Origin: JACCXG01 sp963834305
GTDB lineage: Bacteria > Acidobacteriota > Vicinamibacteria > Vicinamibacterales > 2-12-FULL-66-21
Length of the DNA stretch: 64,000 bases
Reading direction: 5' to 3'
NCBI GenBank assembly: GCA_963834305.1
Contig: CAWIAX010000003.1
Coordinates: forward strand, 1,612,001-1,676,000
The notes below the pieces were generated by a model, which had not been told where the DNA came from, did no database searches, and was given only the letters and a program-made list of their open reading frames with translations. Of the stretch, positions 1 through 7,751 are shown piece after piece (the stretch's first letter is position 1; each line of letters begins with the position of its first letter). Both the position numbers and the translations under genes were made by a program.

Positions 1-246
1 ATGTTCAACCGCCCGCACGGGATGATCGGCGGCATGATGAACAAGCCGCCGGAGATGGCGCAGGTGCCGCCCAACTGGCAGATCTACTTCCGTGTTCCCG
101 ACATCACCGCCGCGATCGAGCGCATCACGGCGAATGGCGGCCAGGTCCTCAACGGGCCGATGGAGGTGCCGGGCGGCGACTGGATCGTGAACGGCATGGA
201 TCCGCAGGGCGCCGCGTTCTCCCTGCACGCCAAAAAGCCGGCCTAG
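1..246 (+). CDS. VOC (glyoxalase/bleomycin-resistance) family protein, 3' part
   Basis: This is the C-terminal 81 residues of a vicinal-oxygen-chelate fold protein; the start lies before the window. The visible part has a run typical of the second half of a VOC domain: VPPNWQIYFRVPDITAAIER, then NGGQVLNGPMEVPGGDWIV and DPQGAAFSLH. This matches the common two-domain VOC proteins of about 260 residues, whose substrate is usually unknown. It ends 10 bases before the P450 gene and reads the same way, so the two may be co-transcribed. The ATG at base 1 is probably internal. Family assignment is firm; the function is not. Confidence 0.8.
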   Translation: MFNRPHGMIGGMMNKPPEMAQVPPNWQIYFRVPDITAAIERITANGGQVLNGPMEVPGGDWIVNGMDPQGAAFSLHAKKPA

Positions 247-256
247 CGGGGCGGCG

Positions 257-1546
257 ATGGCGTTCCTGGACGACTACCGGGCCGCCGGCGCCGGGCCGGC
301 CGGCCGCGGCGAGGCGCAGGCGGCGGTCGTGCGCGACTGGCTCTCCTCGCGCCCCGACGCGATGCTGGACGATCTGCTCGCGCGCGAGCCGACCTTCCTC
401 ACCGGCGGCATGGCGTTCGTCACCCGCTTCGCAGACGTCACCGAGGTGCTCGAACGGAACGACATCTTCAGCGTCGCGCCGTACGGCGAGGCGATGCGGC
501 GCCTCAACCGCGGGCCCAACTTCCTGCTCGGCATGGACGACGGTCCGGAGTACCGCCAGGAGCTGTCGCTGCTGCAGCAGGCCTTCCGCCGGGAGGATGC
601 CGGCCGGATACGCCAGATCGTGGCCGAGCGGACGTCGGAGCGGCTGACGCCCGCGCTCGTCGAGGGCCGTCTCGATCTGACGGACGGCTTCGGCCGCACG
701 ATCCCCGCGCTGTTCGCGCGTGACTACTTCGGCGTGACCGATCCCGACCCCGGGACGGTCACGGCGTGGGCGCGCGCGATCTTCGCGGACGCCTTCGTCA
801 ACGTCCTCCGGCTGCCGCTCCTCTCCCGCCGCGCCATGAAGGCCAGCGAGGAGTTCCGGGCGCATCTCGACGGGCTGATTGCCGGGCGCAAGGCGGACAG
901 GGCCCACGGCGCCGCAGCGAGGGAAGACGTCGTCGGGCGCCTCCTGGCGCTGCAGGCCTCGACCGAGCCGGAGCTCTCCGACGCGCGGATCCGCGACATC
1001 CTGCTGTGGACCGTGGCGGGCATGGTCGACAACATCAACACCGCCGTCGCCAGCGCGATGGACTTCCTGCTCGGACATGCCGAGGTCCTGCCGGGGGCCG
1101 TCGCTGCCGCCGCCGCGGGGGACGACGGCCTCGTCCGGCGTTACGTCCTGGAAGCCCTGCGCTTCCGGACCCCGACGCCGGTCGTCACGCGCCTGAGCAC
1201 GCGCGAGCACACCTTGTCAGAGGGGACCGGTCACGAGAAGAGGATCGCGGCCGGTACCCTGGTGTTCGCGGCTCTGGGCGCTGCCATGAAGGACGAAACG
1301 GTCCTCGAGAGCCCGAAGACGTTCCGGCTCGACCGGCCGGCACACCATTACCTGCACTTCGGTGCCGGCGTGCATTCCTGCCTGGGCACGCACATCGCCG
1401 AGGCGCACCTCGCGGAGATCGCCGGCCGGCTGCTCAGGCTTCCCGGCCTGCGGCGGGCCAGCGGGCTGGCGGGCCGGCTGCGCTATGCGGGTCCGTTCCC
1501 GAAGAAGTTCGTGGTGGAGTTCGAGCCGGCCGGCATCGCGGCGTAG
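257..1546 (+). CDS. cytochrome P450
   Basis: A 429-residue soluble bacterial P450, full length for the family. The heme-thiolate loop is clear at 367-376 (HFGAGVHSCL), with Cys375 as the expected iron ligand. The K-helix ExxR is E299-A-L-R302. The I-helix (about 248-266) keeps an Ala-Gly at 254-255 but continues M-V-D-N-I-N-T, so the usual acid-alcohol pair of the oxygen-activation groove is not in its normal place. No ferredoxin or ferredoxin reductase gene lies nearby, so redox partners must come from elsewhere. The substrate cannot be deduced. The gene follows a VOC-family gene by 10 bases in the same direction. Confidence 0.93.
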   Translation: MAFLDDYRAAGAGPAGRGEAQAAVVRDWLSSRPDAMLDDLLAREPTFLTGGMAFVTRFADVTEVLERNDIFSVAPYGEAMRRLNRGPNFLLGMDDGPEYRQELSLLQQAFRREDAGRIRQIVAERTSERLTPALVEGRLDLTDGFGRTIPALFARDYFGVTDPDPGTVTAWARAIFADAFVNVLRLPLLSRRAMKASEEFRAHLDGLIAGRKADRAHGAAAREDVVGRLLALQASTEPELSDARIRDILLWTVAGMVDNINTAVASAMDFLLGHAEVLPGAVAAAAAGDDGLVRRYVLEALRFRTPTPVVTRLSTREHTLSEGTGHEKRIAAGTLVFAALGAAMKDETVLESPKTFRLDRPAHHYLHFGAGVHSCLGTHIAEAHLAEIAGRLLRLPGLRRASGLAGRLRYAGPFPKKFVVEFEPAGIAA

Positions 1547-1570
1547 CGTGGGCGGCCGGCCCGCCGCGGC

Positions 1571-3823
1571 TCAGTCCGAGGCGCGGCCCACGTGTCTCAT
1601 GACGTCGCCGTGCAGCACCGAGAAGTCTCCCGGCCGCCCCGCCTCGCGCAGCGATCGGTGATATTCGAGCAGCGGCCGATCATCGGTGAGCATCGGCCCC
1701 GGACCGACGAATGCGCGCATCTCCTCGGGGCCGGCGGTATAGCGCTGCATCAGCGCCTCGAAGCTGTCCAGCCCGACGCGGGCGAGCGCGAAGCGCATGT
1801 CGCTGCCCGCCAGGCGGCGCTCGACGTCGTCGCGGCTGATCCGCAGGGGCGCTGTCGATCCCACCATCAGCGTGCCGCCCGACCACAGGGTGGCGTGCGG
1901 GAAGACGTCGAGGAACGTCCGCATAATCAGTTTGTAGTGCACTTCGTCGCGGTGGCCGACCCATTGCAGCATGAGGCCGCCGTCGCGGAGCACGCTCCTG
2001 GCCAGGGTGAAGTACTCGCGCGAGTAGAGGTTGCCGGCCCCCGCGTGCACGGGCTGAATGAGGTCGGCGGTCACCACGTCGTAGCGCCGGCGGGTCAGCG
2101 ACAGGTGGTTGCGGCCGTCCTCGACCCGCACGCGCACGTTCGGCTGCTGCAGCACGTTGGCGTTCGGCACGGAGAACAAGTGCGCCGCCGCCACGACGCT
2201 CTCGGCGAGCTCGATGACGTCAACGGTCGTCGGATGGGTTGCCACCGCGCCGGCCGTGACACCACCGCCGAGGCCGATGACGAGGGCGCGGCGCGGCCGC
2301 GGGTGGAGCAGCATCGGGAGATGGCCGATCTCGGCATGGACCTTGACCATCTCCGGGGAATCGTTCGCCTGGTGGAGGCCGTCGAGATACAGCACGCGCC
2401 GTCCAGCCGGCTGGAAGTGCACGGCCGCGGTGGTCTGGACCCCTTCCTGCCGGAACAGCACCCGTTCCCCGCCGCCATGCCGGCGCGCGATGACGGCGCC
2501 ATAGAGGTCGGGCATCGCGAACCAGGCGCCGGCCAGCAGGACCGCGGTGGCCGCGCTGAAGCGAAGGGTGGCGCGCCTGCCGACGGCGGTCATCAGCAGC
2601 GCACCGCTGCCGCCGTAGACGAGGCTCAGGAACACGAGGCTGCCTTCGCTGCCCGCGAGCGGCAGCAGGACGAATCCTCCCGCGAGCGCGCCGGCCACGG
2701 CGCCCAGCACGTTGGTCGCGTAGAGCACCCCGACGCGCCTGCCGACCTCGTGCGCGGAGTCGGCGAGCCAGATGCGCAGCCCGAGCGGGAACGTCGCCCC
2801 CATCAGCGTGGTCGCGGGCAGCATGGCGATGGCGCAGGCCTGCACCATGCCGCTGCTCCGCCAGCCGAGGCGGTAGGTGAAGGCGAGCACGGCAATCGAG
2901 AGGAGCACGAGCAGGCCGGTCGCCGCCTGCACCCGCGCCAGGGTCCCGATGGGATCGGGCAGCCGGCCGAGACGGGCGGCGACCACACCAGACCCCAGCG
3001 CGATGCCGAGCAGCACCATCGACAGCATCGTGGTGAACGCGTAGGTCGTTGCCGGTATGAAGAGCACCAGGACGCGGAACCAGACGACCTCGAGCGCCAG
3101 CCCGGCGAAGCCAGCCAGCGCGAACACGACGAGGACGCGCCGCTGCGCCACCGTCAGGGACGCGCGTGGCATCGCGGCGCCGGCGGGTCCCGGCGTTGCC
3201 GCCACCCTGCTGCCCCGGGCCAGCGCGAGGGCGCCGGCCGCAACCGCCACGTTGACCGCGACCGCGAGCCGCGTGGTGGCGAGGGCTCCGATCGTGCCGA
3301 TCAGATAGAAGCCGGACAGGAACGTGCCGAGGATGCCGCCAGCGGTGTTGGCGGCATAGAGCAGGCCGATGCGGGCCGGCGCGTTGCCTGGCCGTAAGCT
3401 CACGACACGCGAGAGCAGCGGCAAGCTCGCGCCCATCAACGTGGTGGGTAGCAGGAGGACGAGTCCCGAACAGATCACGCGCGTCGCGGTGAGGAGCGCC
3501 GGAGCGTCGGGGTATTGCAGGTAGACAGCCTCATACAGGCTCTGGGCCAGGGTCAGCAGCGCCGGCACCGCCAGCGCGCTCAATCCGATCCCGAGCTCGA
3601 CGAGGGAGAAGGCCAGGAGAGGACGGCGCCACCGGCCGGCGGCGCGGCCGCCCAGCCACGATCCGAGGGCCAGTCCGCCCATGAAGCTGGTGAGCACGGC
3701 GCTCGCCGCGTAGGCGGTCACCCCGACAATCAGGGACAGGGCACGGAGCCAGACGATCTGGTAGACGAGGGCGCTGAACCCCGAGAGCAGGAAGAGCAGG
3801 GCAAGCGCGAGGGAACCGGCCAT
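1571..3823 (-). CDS. fused MFS-like membrane / spermidine synthase-like protein
   Basis: About 750 residues in two parts. The N-terminal two thirds is strongly hydrophobic with many membrane segments, beginning SLALALLFLLSGFSALVYQI, a hallmark start of fused MFS/spermidine synthase proteins. The C-terminal part is a Rossmann methyltransferase-like aminopropyltransferase domain, with the nucleotide loop VIGLGGGVTAGAVA, an acidic residue after beta-2 (VIELAESVV) and an EDGRNHL stretch. Membrane-fused forms are common in environmental bacteria, and polyamine synthesis has not been shown for most. The ATG at 3823 is preferred over the adjacent in-frame GTG at 3826. The gene converges on the P450, leaving 24 bases between their ends. 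Confidence 0.85.
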   Translation of the reverse strand: MAGSLALALLFLLSGFSALVYQIVWLRALSLIVGVTAYAASAVLTSFMGGLALGSWLGGRAAGRWRRPLLAFSLVELGIGLSALAVPALLTLAQSLYEAVYLQYPDAPALLTATRVICSGLVLLLPTTLMGASLPLLSRVVSLRPGNAPARIGLLYAANTAGGILGTFLSGFYLIGTIGALATTRLAVAVNVAVAAGALALARGSRVAATPGPAGAAMPRASLTVAQRRVLVVFALAGFAGLALEVVWFRVLVLFIPATTYAFTTMLSMVLLGIALGSGVVAARLGRLPDPIGTLARVQAATGLLVLLSIAVLAFTYRLGWRSSGMVQACAIAMLPATTLMGATFPLGLRIWLADSAHEVGRRVGVLYATNVLGAVAGALAGGFVLLPLAGSEGSLVFLSLVYGGSGALLMTAVGRRATLRFSAATAVLLAGAWFAMPDLYGAVIARRHGGGERVLFRQEGVQTTAAVHFQPAGRRVLYLDGLHQANDSPEMVKVHAEIGHLPMLLHPRPRRALVIGLGGGVTAGAVATHPTTVDVIELAESVVAAAHLFSVPNANVLQQPNVRVRVEDGRNHLSLTRRRYDVVTADLIQPVHAGAGNLYSREYFTLARSVLRDGGLMLQWVGHRDEVHYKLIMRTFLDVFPHATLWSGGTLMVGSTAPLRISRDDVERRLAGSDMRFALARVGLDSFEALMQRYTAGPEEMRAFVGPGPMLTDDRPLLEYHRSLREAGRPGDFSVLHGDVMRHVGRASD

Positions 3824-3854
3824 CACTCAAGTGTATCCGCGGCAGCCGGTCGCT

Positions 3855-5435
3855 CTACCCGGACAGGCCGGACGGCGCCGGAGGCACACGGGCGCGCGGC
3901 AGCGTGACGACGAAGGCGGCGCCCTTGCCGACGCCGACGCTGTGGCCGTCGATGGTGCCGCCGTGTGCCTCGACGAGCCGGCGGCTGATCGTCAGGCCGA
4001 GTCCCAGCCCCGCGTGCGGCCGCGTGAACGAGGCGTCTTCCTGGCTGAAGGCATCGAACATGAGCGTCTTGAACTCCGGCGTGAACCCCTGGCCGGTGTC
4101 GCGCACCCAGACCTGCACCATCGAGTCGCTGGCCGCGGACTCGATGACGATGGACCCGCCCGCCGGCGTGAACTTGACCGCGTTCATCAGCAGGTTCCAC
4201 ATGACCTGCTGCAGCCGCTGGGCATCGCCAATCACCGGCAGGGAACCATCGCCCTGCACCGAGATGCTCAAGTGCTTGCTGATCGCCGCCGGGCGAATGG
4301 TGTCGAGCGCGACTTCTACCACCGCCAGCAGGTTGATGGCTTCGGAGCGCAGCTCCAGCTTGCCCGCGGTGATGCGCGACACGTCGAGGAGATCCTCGAC
4401 CAGCCGCGCGAGCACCTGGCCGTTCCGCTCCATGACCTCGAGGCCGTGCTGGAGGCGCCCGGCATCACCGGGACTGCGGCTCAGCATCCGCGACCAGCCA
4501 AGGATGGCGTTCAGCGGCGTCCGCAATTCGTGGGACAGCGTCGCCAGGAAGTGGTCCTTCGCGTGATTGGCGGCCTCGGCCGCGCGGCGGGCGGCGCGTT
4601 GTTCCTGCGCGGTCCGCCGCACGTCGCTCACGTCGCGGAACACCAGCACGGCGCCATGGAGCCGCCCGTCCGCCCCCAGGATCGGCGCGCCGCTGTCATC
4701 GACCGGCCGCTCGCTGCCGTCGCGCGCAATCAGCAGGGCGCGGGATCCGGAGCCGACGACCTGGCGGCTGGCCAGCACCGTGGCCGCAGGGCTGACGACC
4801 GGCTCGCGAGCCTCTTCGTCGATGACGGCAAAAATCTCGGTGACGGGACGGCCGGACGCCTCCGGGAACGTCCAGCCGGTCAGCGCCTCGGCGACGCGAT
4901 TCATGAAGGTCACCGCGCCGCCGGTGTCGGTGGTGATCACCGCGTCGCCGATGCTCTCGAGCGTCACCGCGAGCAGCTCGCGCTGCTGCTCGAGCTGCTG
5001 CTCGATCTGCTGCCGGCGCGAGATTTCAGCGCTGAGCTCCGCGATCTTCTGCGCCAGGGCGACGAAGCGGGAAACGGACTGTTCCTTCGGGACGAATCGC
5101 AGCACGACCAGGGCGTGCGCGTCTGCCGTCGCGGGCGTGAACACGGCGCCTTCGCACCGGCAGGGGATCTCGGCGCCGCTCGCGGCCCGCACCTTGAGCG
5201 CGTTGAGGACCAGCTGGCGGGTCGACGCGCATCGCCGCAGGTAGTCGGCGAGCGGCTGCTCCCCGGCGATCGCCAAGTCGGCCAGGCCCCGCCCGGGGAG
5301 GTCAGGCTTGGCATGGCCGAACGCGCTGGCGAAGGCAAGGTTGCCGCCGGCCACCGTGCCGTCTGCCCGTACGAGCAGCATGGGCTCTGGAAGAAGATCG
5401 GCCACCGACTCGAAGGTCTCCGCCGGGCGGGCCAC
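3855..5435 (-). CDS. PAS-domain sensor histidine kinase
   Basis: A 526-residue cytoplasmic histidine kinase with no membrane segment. An N-terminal PAS-like region (about 10-110) is followed by a coiled coil (about 120-160), a second PAS domain (about 155-270) and a HisKA domain (FLATLSHELRTPLNAILG, phospho-acceptor His302). The HATPase_c domain shows N box NLLMNAVKFTPAGG, G1 VRDTGQGF and G2 GLGLGLTI. It has no receiver domain, so its partner regulator is encoded elsewhere. The start is a GTG at 5435, 8 bases after the stop of the upstream MetOD1 gene, so the two probably form one transcript and a sensor-kinase pair. The signal sensed is unknown. Confidence 0.92.
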   Translation of the reverse strand: MARPAETFESVADLLPEPMLLVRADGTVAGGNLAFASAFGHAKPDLPGRGLADLAIAGEQPLADYLRRCASTRQLVLNALKVRAASGAEIPCRCEGAVFTPATADAHALVVLRFVPKEQSVSRFVALAQKIAELSAEISRRQQIEQQLEQQRELLAVTLESIGDAVITTDTGGAVTFMNRVAEALTGWTFPEASGRPVTEIFAVIDEEAREPVVSPAATVLASRQVVGSGSRALLIARDGSERPVDDSGAPILGADGRLHGAVLVFRDVSDVRRTAQEQRAARRAAEAANHAKDHFLATLSHELRTPLNAILGWSRMLSRSPGDAGRLQHGLEVMERNGQVLARLVEDLLDVSRITAGKLELRSEAINLLAVVEVALDTIRPAAISKHLSISVQGDGSLPVIGDAQRLQQVMWNLLMNAVKFTPAGGSIVIESAASDSMVQVWVRDTGQGFTPEFKTLMFDAFSQEDASFTRPHAGLGLGLTISRRLVEAHGGTIDGHSVGVGKGAAFVVTLPRARVPPAPSGLSG

Positions 5436-5443
5436 CGTGGCTG

Positions 5444-5977
5444 CTATGGCCGGAAGTATTCGCGGCCGTCCGCGGCCTGGGCGTCAGCGGTGGGCTTCAG
5501 ATGCACGACGACGCGGCAGCCGGCATCGCCGCGCGCAATCGCCTGCTCGATCACGACCTTGGCATAGCCCAGGTTCTCCGACGCAATGCTGCCAAACACG
5601 TTCGAGGTCATCATGCACAGCGCCGGGCGGCCGAGGACCCTGTCGCCGAAGGGACAGGCGCGATTCCCGAGGACGATCCTGTCCTCGTTCTCCTCGATGA
5701 TGTAGAAGTCCCCCTGGATCCGGCGCTTGAGATCGACCAGGACGTCCGCGACCTGCTCGCGGTCCAGCTGCGACACGGTGAGAGCGGTCTTGTACCCGGC
5801 GTTGATCTCCTCGCCCATCCGCTGGCCGACCACGCTGATGAAGCCCGAGGCTTCGTCGAGCCCGACGACCTCCTGAAGGGTGCCGGCGAGGTGGCGGAGC
5901 AGCGTGCGCAGGAACACGTCGCGCTCGAGCGGGACCGCGGCTGCCGCCGCGCCGGTCCGGTCCTGACTGGTAACCAT
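5444..5977 (-). CDS. MetOD1 (methanogen output domain 1) protein
   Basis: A 177-residue protein matching the methanogen output domain 1 family: GFISVVGQRMGEEINAGYK, then a GDFYIIEENEDRIVLGNRAC region and a second cysteine segment (PALCMMTSNVFGSIASENLG). Cys108, Cys121 and Cys154 could bind a metal or cofactor or be redox-active; that is inference. The start chosen is the ATG at 5977, which has an AGGGAGGG ribosome-binding site just upstream. The frame stays open further upstream to 6139, but that part has no coding character. The PAS histidine kinase begins 8 bases after the stop, so this domain may act as a separate sensory subunit for that kinase. Confidence 0.78.
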   Translation of the reverse strand: MVTSQDRTGAAAAAVPLERDVFLRTLLRHLAGTLQEVVGLDEASGFISVVGQRMGEEINAGYKTALTVSQLDREQVADVLVDLKRRIQGDFYIIEENEDRIVLGNRACPFGDRVLGRPALCMMTSNVFGSIASENLGYAKVVIEQAIARGDAGCRVVVHLKPTADAQAADGREYFRP

Positions 5978-6113
5978 GGTCGATTCCCTCCCTGGGCCTG
6001 TCACGCTGCCGCAGTCGCAGCTGGCTGGAGTGTAGCAGAGTCCTGCCGTCCCGGGCCGGGCGGGGCAGCGCGACGCCGTGTTATCCTCGCCTCTTTCCCG
6101 AACGAGGACACCG

Positions 6114-6617
6114 ATGGTGCTGACCAAGGCCGAACTCATCGATTCACTCCGGAACGAGGTCCGAATCCTGCGGCACCTGGCGGGGAAGATCGACCGGACG
6201 AAGCTCGACTACCGCCCCACGCCGAAGCAGCGCAGCACGATCGAGCTGCTCAAGTACCTCACGGTCATGGGACCGGCACTGGTGGAGGCGGCCAAAGCCG
6301 GCCGGTTCGATCCGGTGCGGTGGACGGCGAGCGAGGCGGCCGCCCAGGCGCGGGACGTCGACCAGACGATCGAAGCCATCGACGCACAGGCCGATCTCTA
6401 CGCGACACTGCTGGGCGACGTCTCCGATGCCGACTTTCGCGCCGAGGTGGAATTGTTCGGCATGAAGACGTCGCGCGGGTCGTTCATCGTCAACAACGTT
6501 CTGTCCGGGTGTGCCGCCTACCGTACGCAGCTGTTCCTCTACCTCAAGGCCTGCGGCCGTGAAGAGCTGAGCACGCTGAACCTCTGGGCCGGCATGGATG
6601 CGCCCGCGTCCGCCTGA
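6114..6617 (+). CDS. DinB-like / DUF1569-type four-helix bundle protein
   Basis: A 167-residue helical protein. The segment KAELIDSLRNEVRILRHLAG, the PTPKQRSTIELLKYLTVMGP stretch and a late SGCAAYRTQLFLYLK helix resemble the DinB/YfiT four-helix fold, but the three metal-binding histidines are not clearly conserved. The start at 6114 is supported by a GAGG ribosome-binding site in AACGAGGACACCG. It is divergent from the MetOD1 gene (136 bases between starts) and convergent with the methyltransferase gene (28 bases between ends). A thiol-transferase or metal-dependent role is possible but not shown; function is unknown. Confidence 0.65.
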   Translation: MVLTKAELIDSLRNEVRILRHLAGKIDRTKLDYRPTPKQRSTIELLKYLTVMGPALVEAAKAGRFDPVRWTASEAAAQARDVDQTIEAIDAQADLYATLLGDVSDADFRAEVELFGMKTSRGSFIVNNVLSGCAAYRTQLFLYLKACGREELSTLNLWAGMDAPASA

Positions 6618-6645
6618 CGCGGACCACGGCTACGGGCGGGCGGCC

Positions 6646-7149
6646 TCAGCCTTTCCCGGCAGCCGGGCCAGTCCGGATCGCCACAACCCCCAGTCGCCCG
6701 CCGCCACGCAGCACGCGCCGCACCTCCTGCATCACGCTCGACCGATCACGTGATTCGAACAGCTCGAGGCTGAAGCTCATGAACGCGGCATCGAACTCCC
6801 GGGGACCGAACGGCAGCCACTCCGCGTCCGCGACGAGCGTGTGAACACGGCTGGCCCGCTGCTCCTCGTGCAGCCGCCTGCGGGTCACGGCAATCATCCC
6901 GTCTGAGACATCAATGCCGCAGACCATCCCCGCCGGACCAGCGGATCGCGCGAGGCGCACCAGACCGTGGCCGGTCCCACATCCGATGTCGAGCACCCGC
7001 TCGCCCGGCCCGACGTCCAGGATGTCGAGTCCCGCGTCTCGGGCGGCATGTTCGCCGGCGTCGGCCAGCAGGTCGGAGGCGCGGCTGATCCGGTTGTAGA
7101 ACGCCCGGGTCTGGCCGGGTGACGGGGGCAGCGGGTCGACGCCTGTCAT
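6646..7149 (-). CDS. class I SAM-dependent methyltransferase, short form
   Basis: 167 residues with a clear S-adenosylmethionine fold. Motif I is VLDIGCGTGHG (52-62), the ribose-binding acid region is CGIDVSDGM (78-86), and motif II/III is FDAAFMSFSLELFE followed by EVRRVLRGGGRLGVVAI. It resembles UbiE-type methyltransferases, but it stops just after beta-5 and lacks roughly the last 50 residues those enzymes use to complete the sheet and substrate pocket. The ATG at 7149 overlaps the histidine phosphatase stop by 4 bases (ATGA), so translation is coupled. The short C-terminus may be real or a truncation next to the convergent DinB-like gene. Substrate unknown. Confidence 0.85.
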   Translation of the reverse strand: MTGVDPLPPSPGQTRAFYNRISRASDLLADAGEHAARDAGLDILDVGPGERVLDIGCGTGHGLVRLARSAGPAGMVCGIDVSDGMIAVTRRRLHEEQRASRVHTLVADAEWLPFGPREFDAAFMSFSLELFESRDRSSVMQEVRRVLRGGGRLGVVAIRTGPAAGKG

Positions 7150-7751
7150 GCGGGTCTGCTCTGTGGTGGGGACGCGGCGCCCGCCGGGGCGTTCCACAGG
7201 GCAATCGCGGGCTCGTCGCGGCGGCCGTGATCGTAGTCCAGCACGCTGAGCGAGGCGGTGGCCAGCAGGAAGTGGCGCGCCTGTTCGACCGGCAGTCCGA
7301 TCCATCGCGCGCCCAGTACGCGGCCGAAATGGCCGTGTGAAAAGACGGCAACCGGTCCCTCGATAATCCGGAGCCGGGCGAGCACCCGATCGGCGCGGGC
7401 GCCGACGTCCGCCGGGGTTTCCCCCTGCGGCGCGCCGTCGCGAAACAGGTTCCAGCCTGGCCGGCGCTCCCGGATGTCGGCCGACCGCTGCCCTTCGTAG
7501 TCGCCGTAGTCCCACTCCGACAGGTCCGGTTCGACCGCCGCCACGGTGGGCAATCCGGCCAGCTCACAAGTCCGCCGGGCTCGCACCAGCGGACTGGTGA
7601 ACACGCCGGCGAAGCGCACCCCGCGCAGCGCCGAGGCCAGCGCCCGGGCCTCCTGTTCGCCACGTGCGGTGAGCGGGATGTCGGTGCGCCCCGTGTGCTG
7701 GCCGCTGAGCGACCAGGCGGTCTCGCCGTGACGAATGAGGTAGAGGCTCAT
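7146..7751 (-). CDS. histidine phosphatase superfamily protein (phosphoglycerate mutase-like)
   Basis: A 201-residue RHG-type phosphatase. The catalytic loop LIRHGETAW has His8 as phospho-acceptor; Arg58 and Arg60 lie in the TSPLVRARR segment, the acidic catalytic region is LSEWDYGDYEG (Glu79, Glu86), and the second histidine is His139 in VFSHGHFGRV. Length and motifs fit GpmB/CobC-like members more than the small SixA phosphohistidine phosphatases. It overlaps the hybrid kinase stop and the methyltransferase start by 4 bases each, so all three are translationally coupled. A role in removing phosphate from the kinase cannot be excluded, but the sequence does not show it. Confidence 0.9.
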   Translation of the reverse strand: MSLYLIRHGETAWSLSGQHTGRTDIPLTARGEQEARALASALRGVRFAGVFTSPLVRARRTCELAGLPTVAAVEPDLSEWDYGDYEGQRSADIRERRPGWNLFRDGAPQGETPADVGARADRVLARLRIIEGPVAVFSHGHFGRVLGARWIGLPVEQARHFLLATASLSVLDYDHGRRDEPAIALWNAPAGAASPPQSRPA

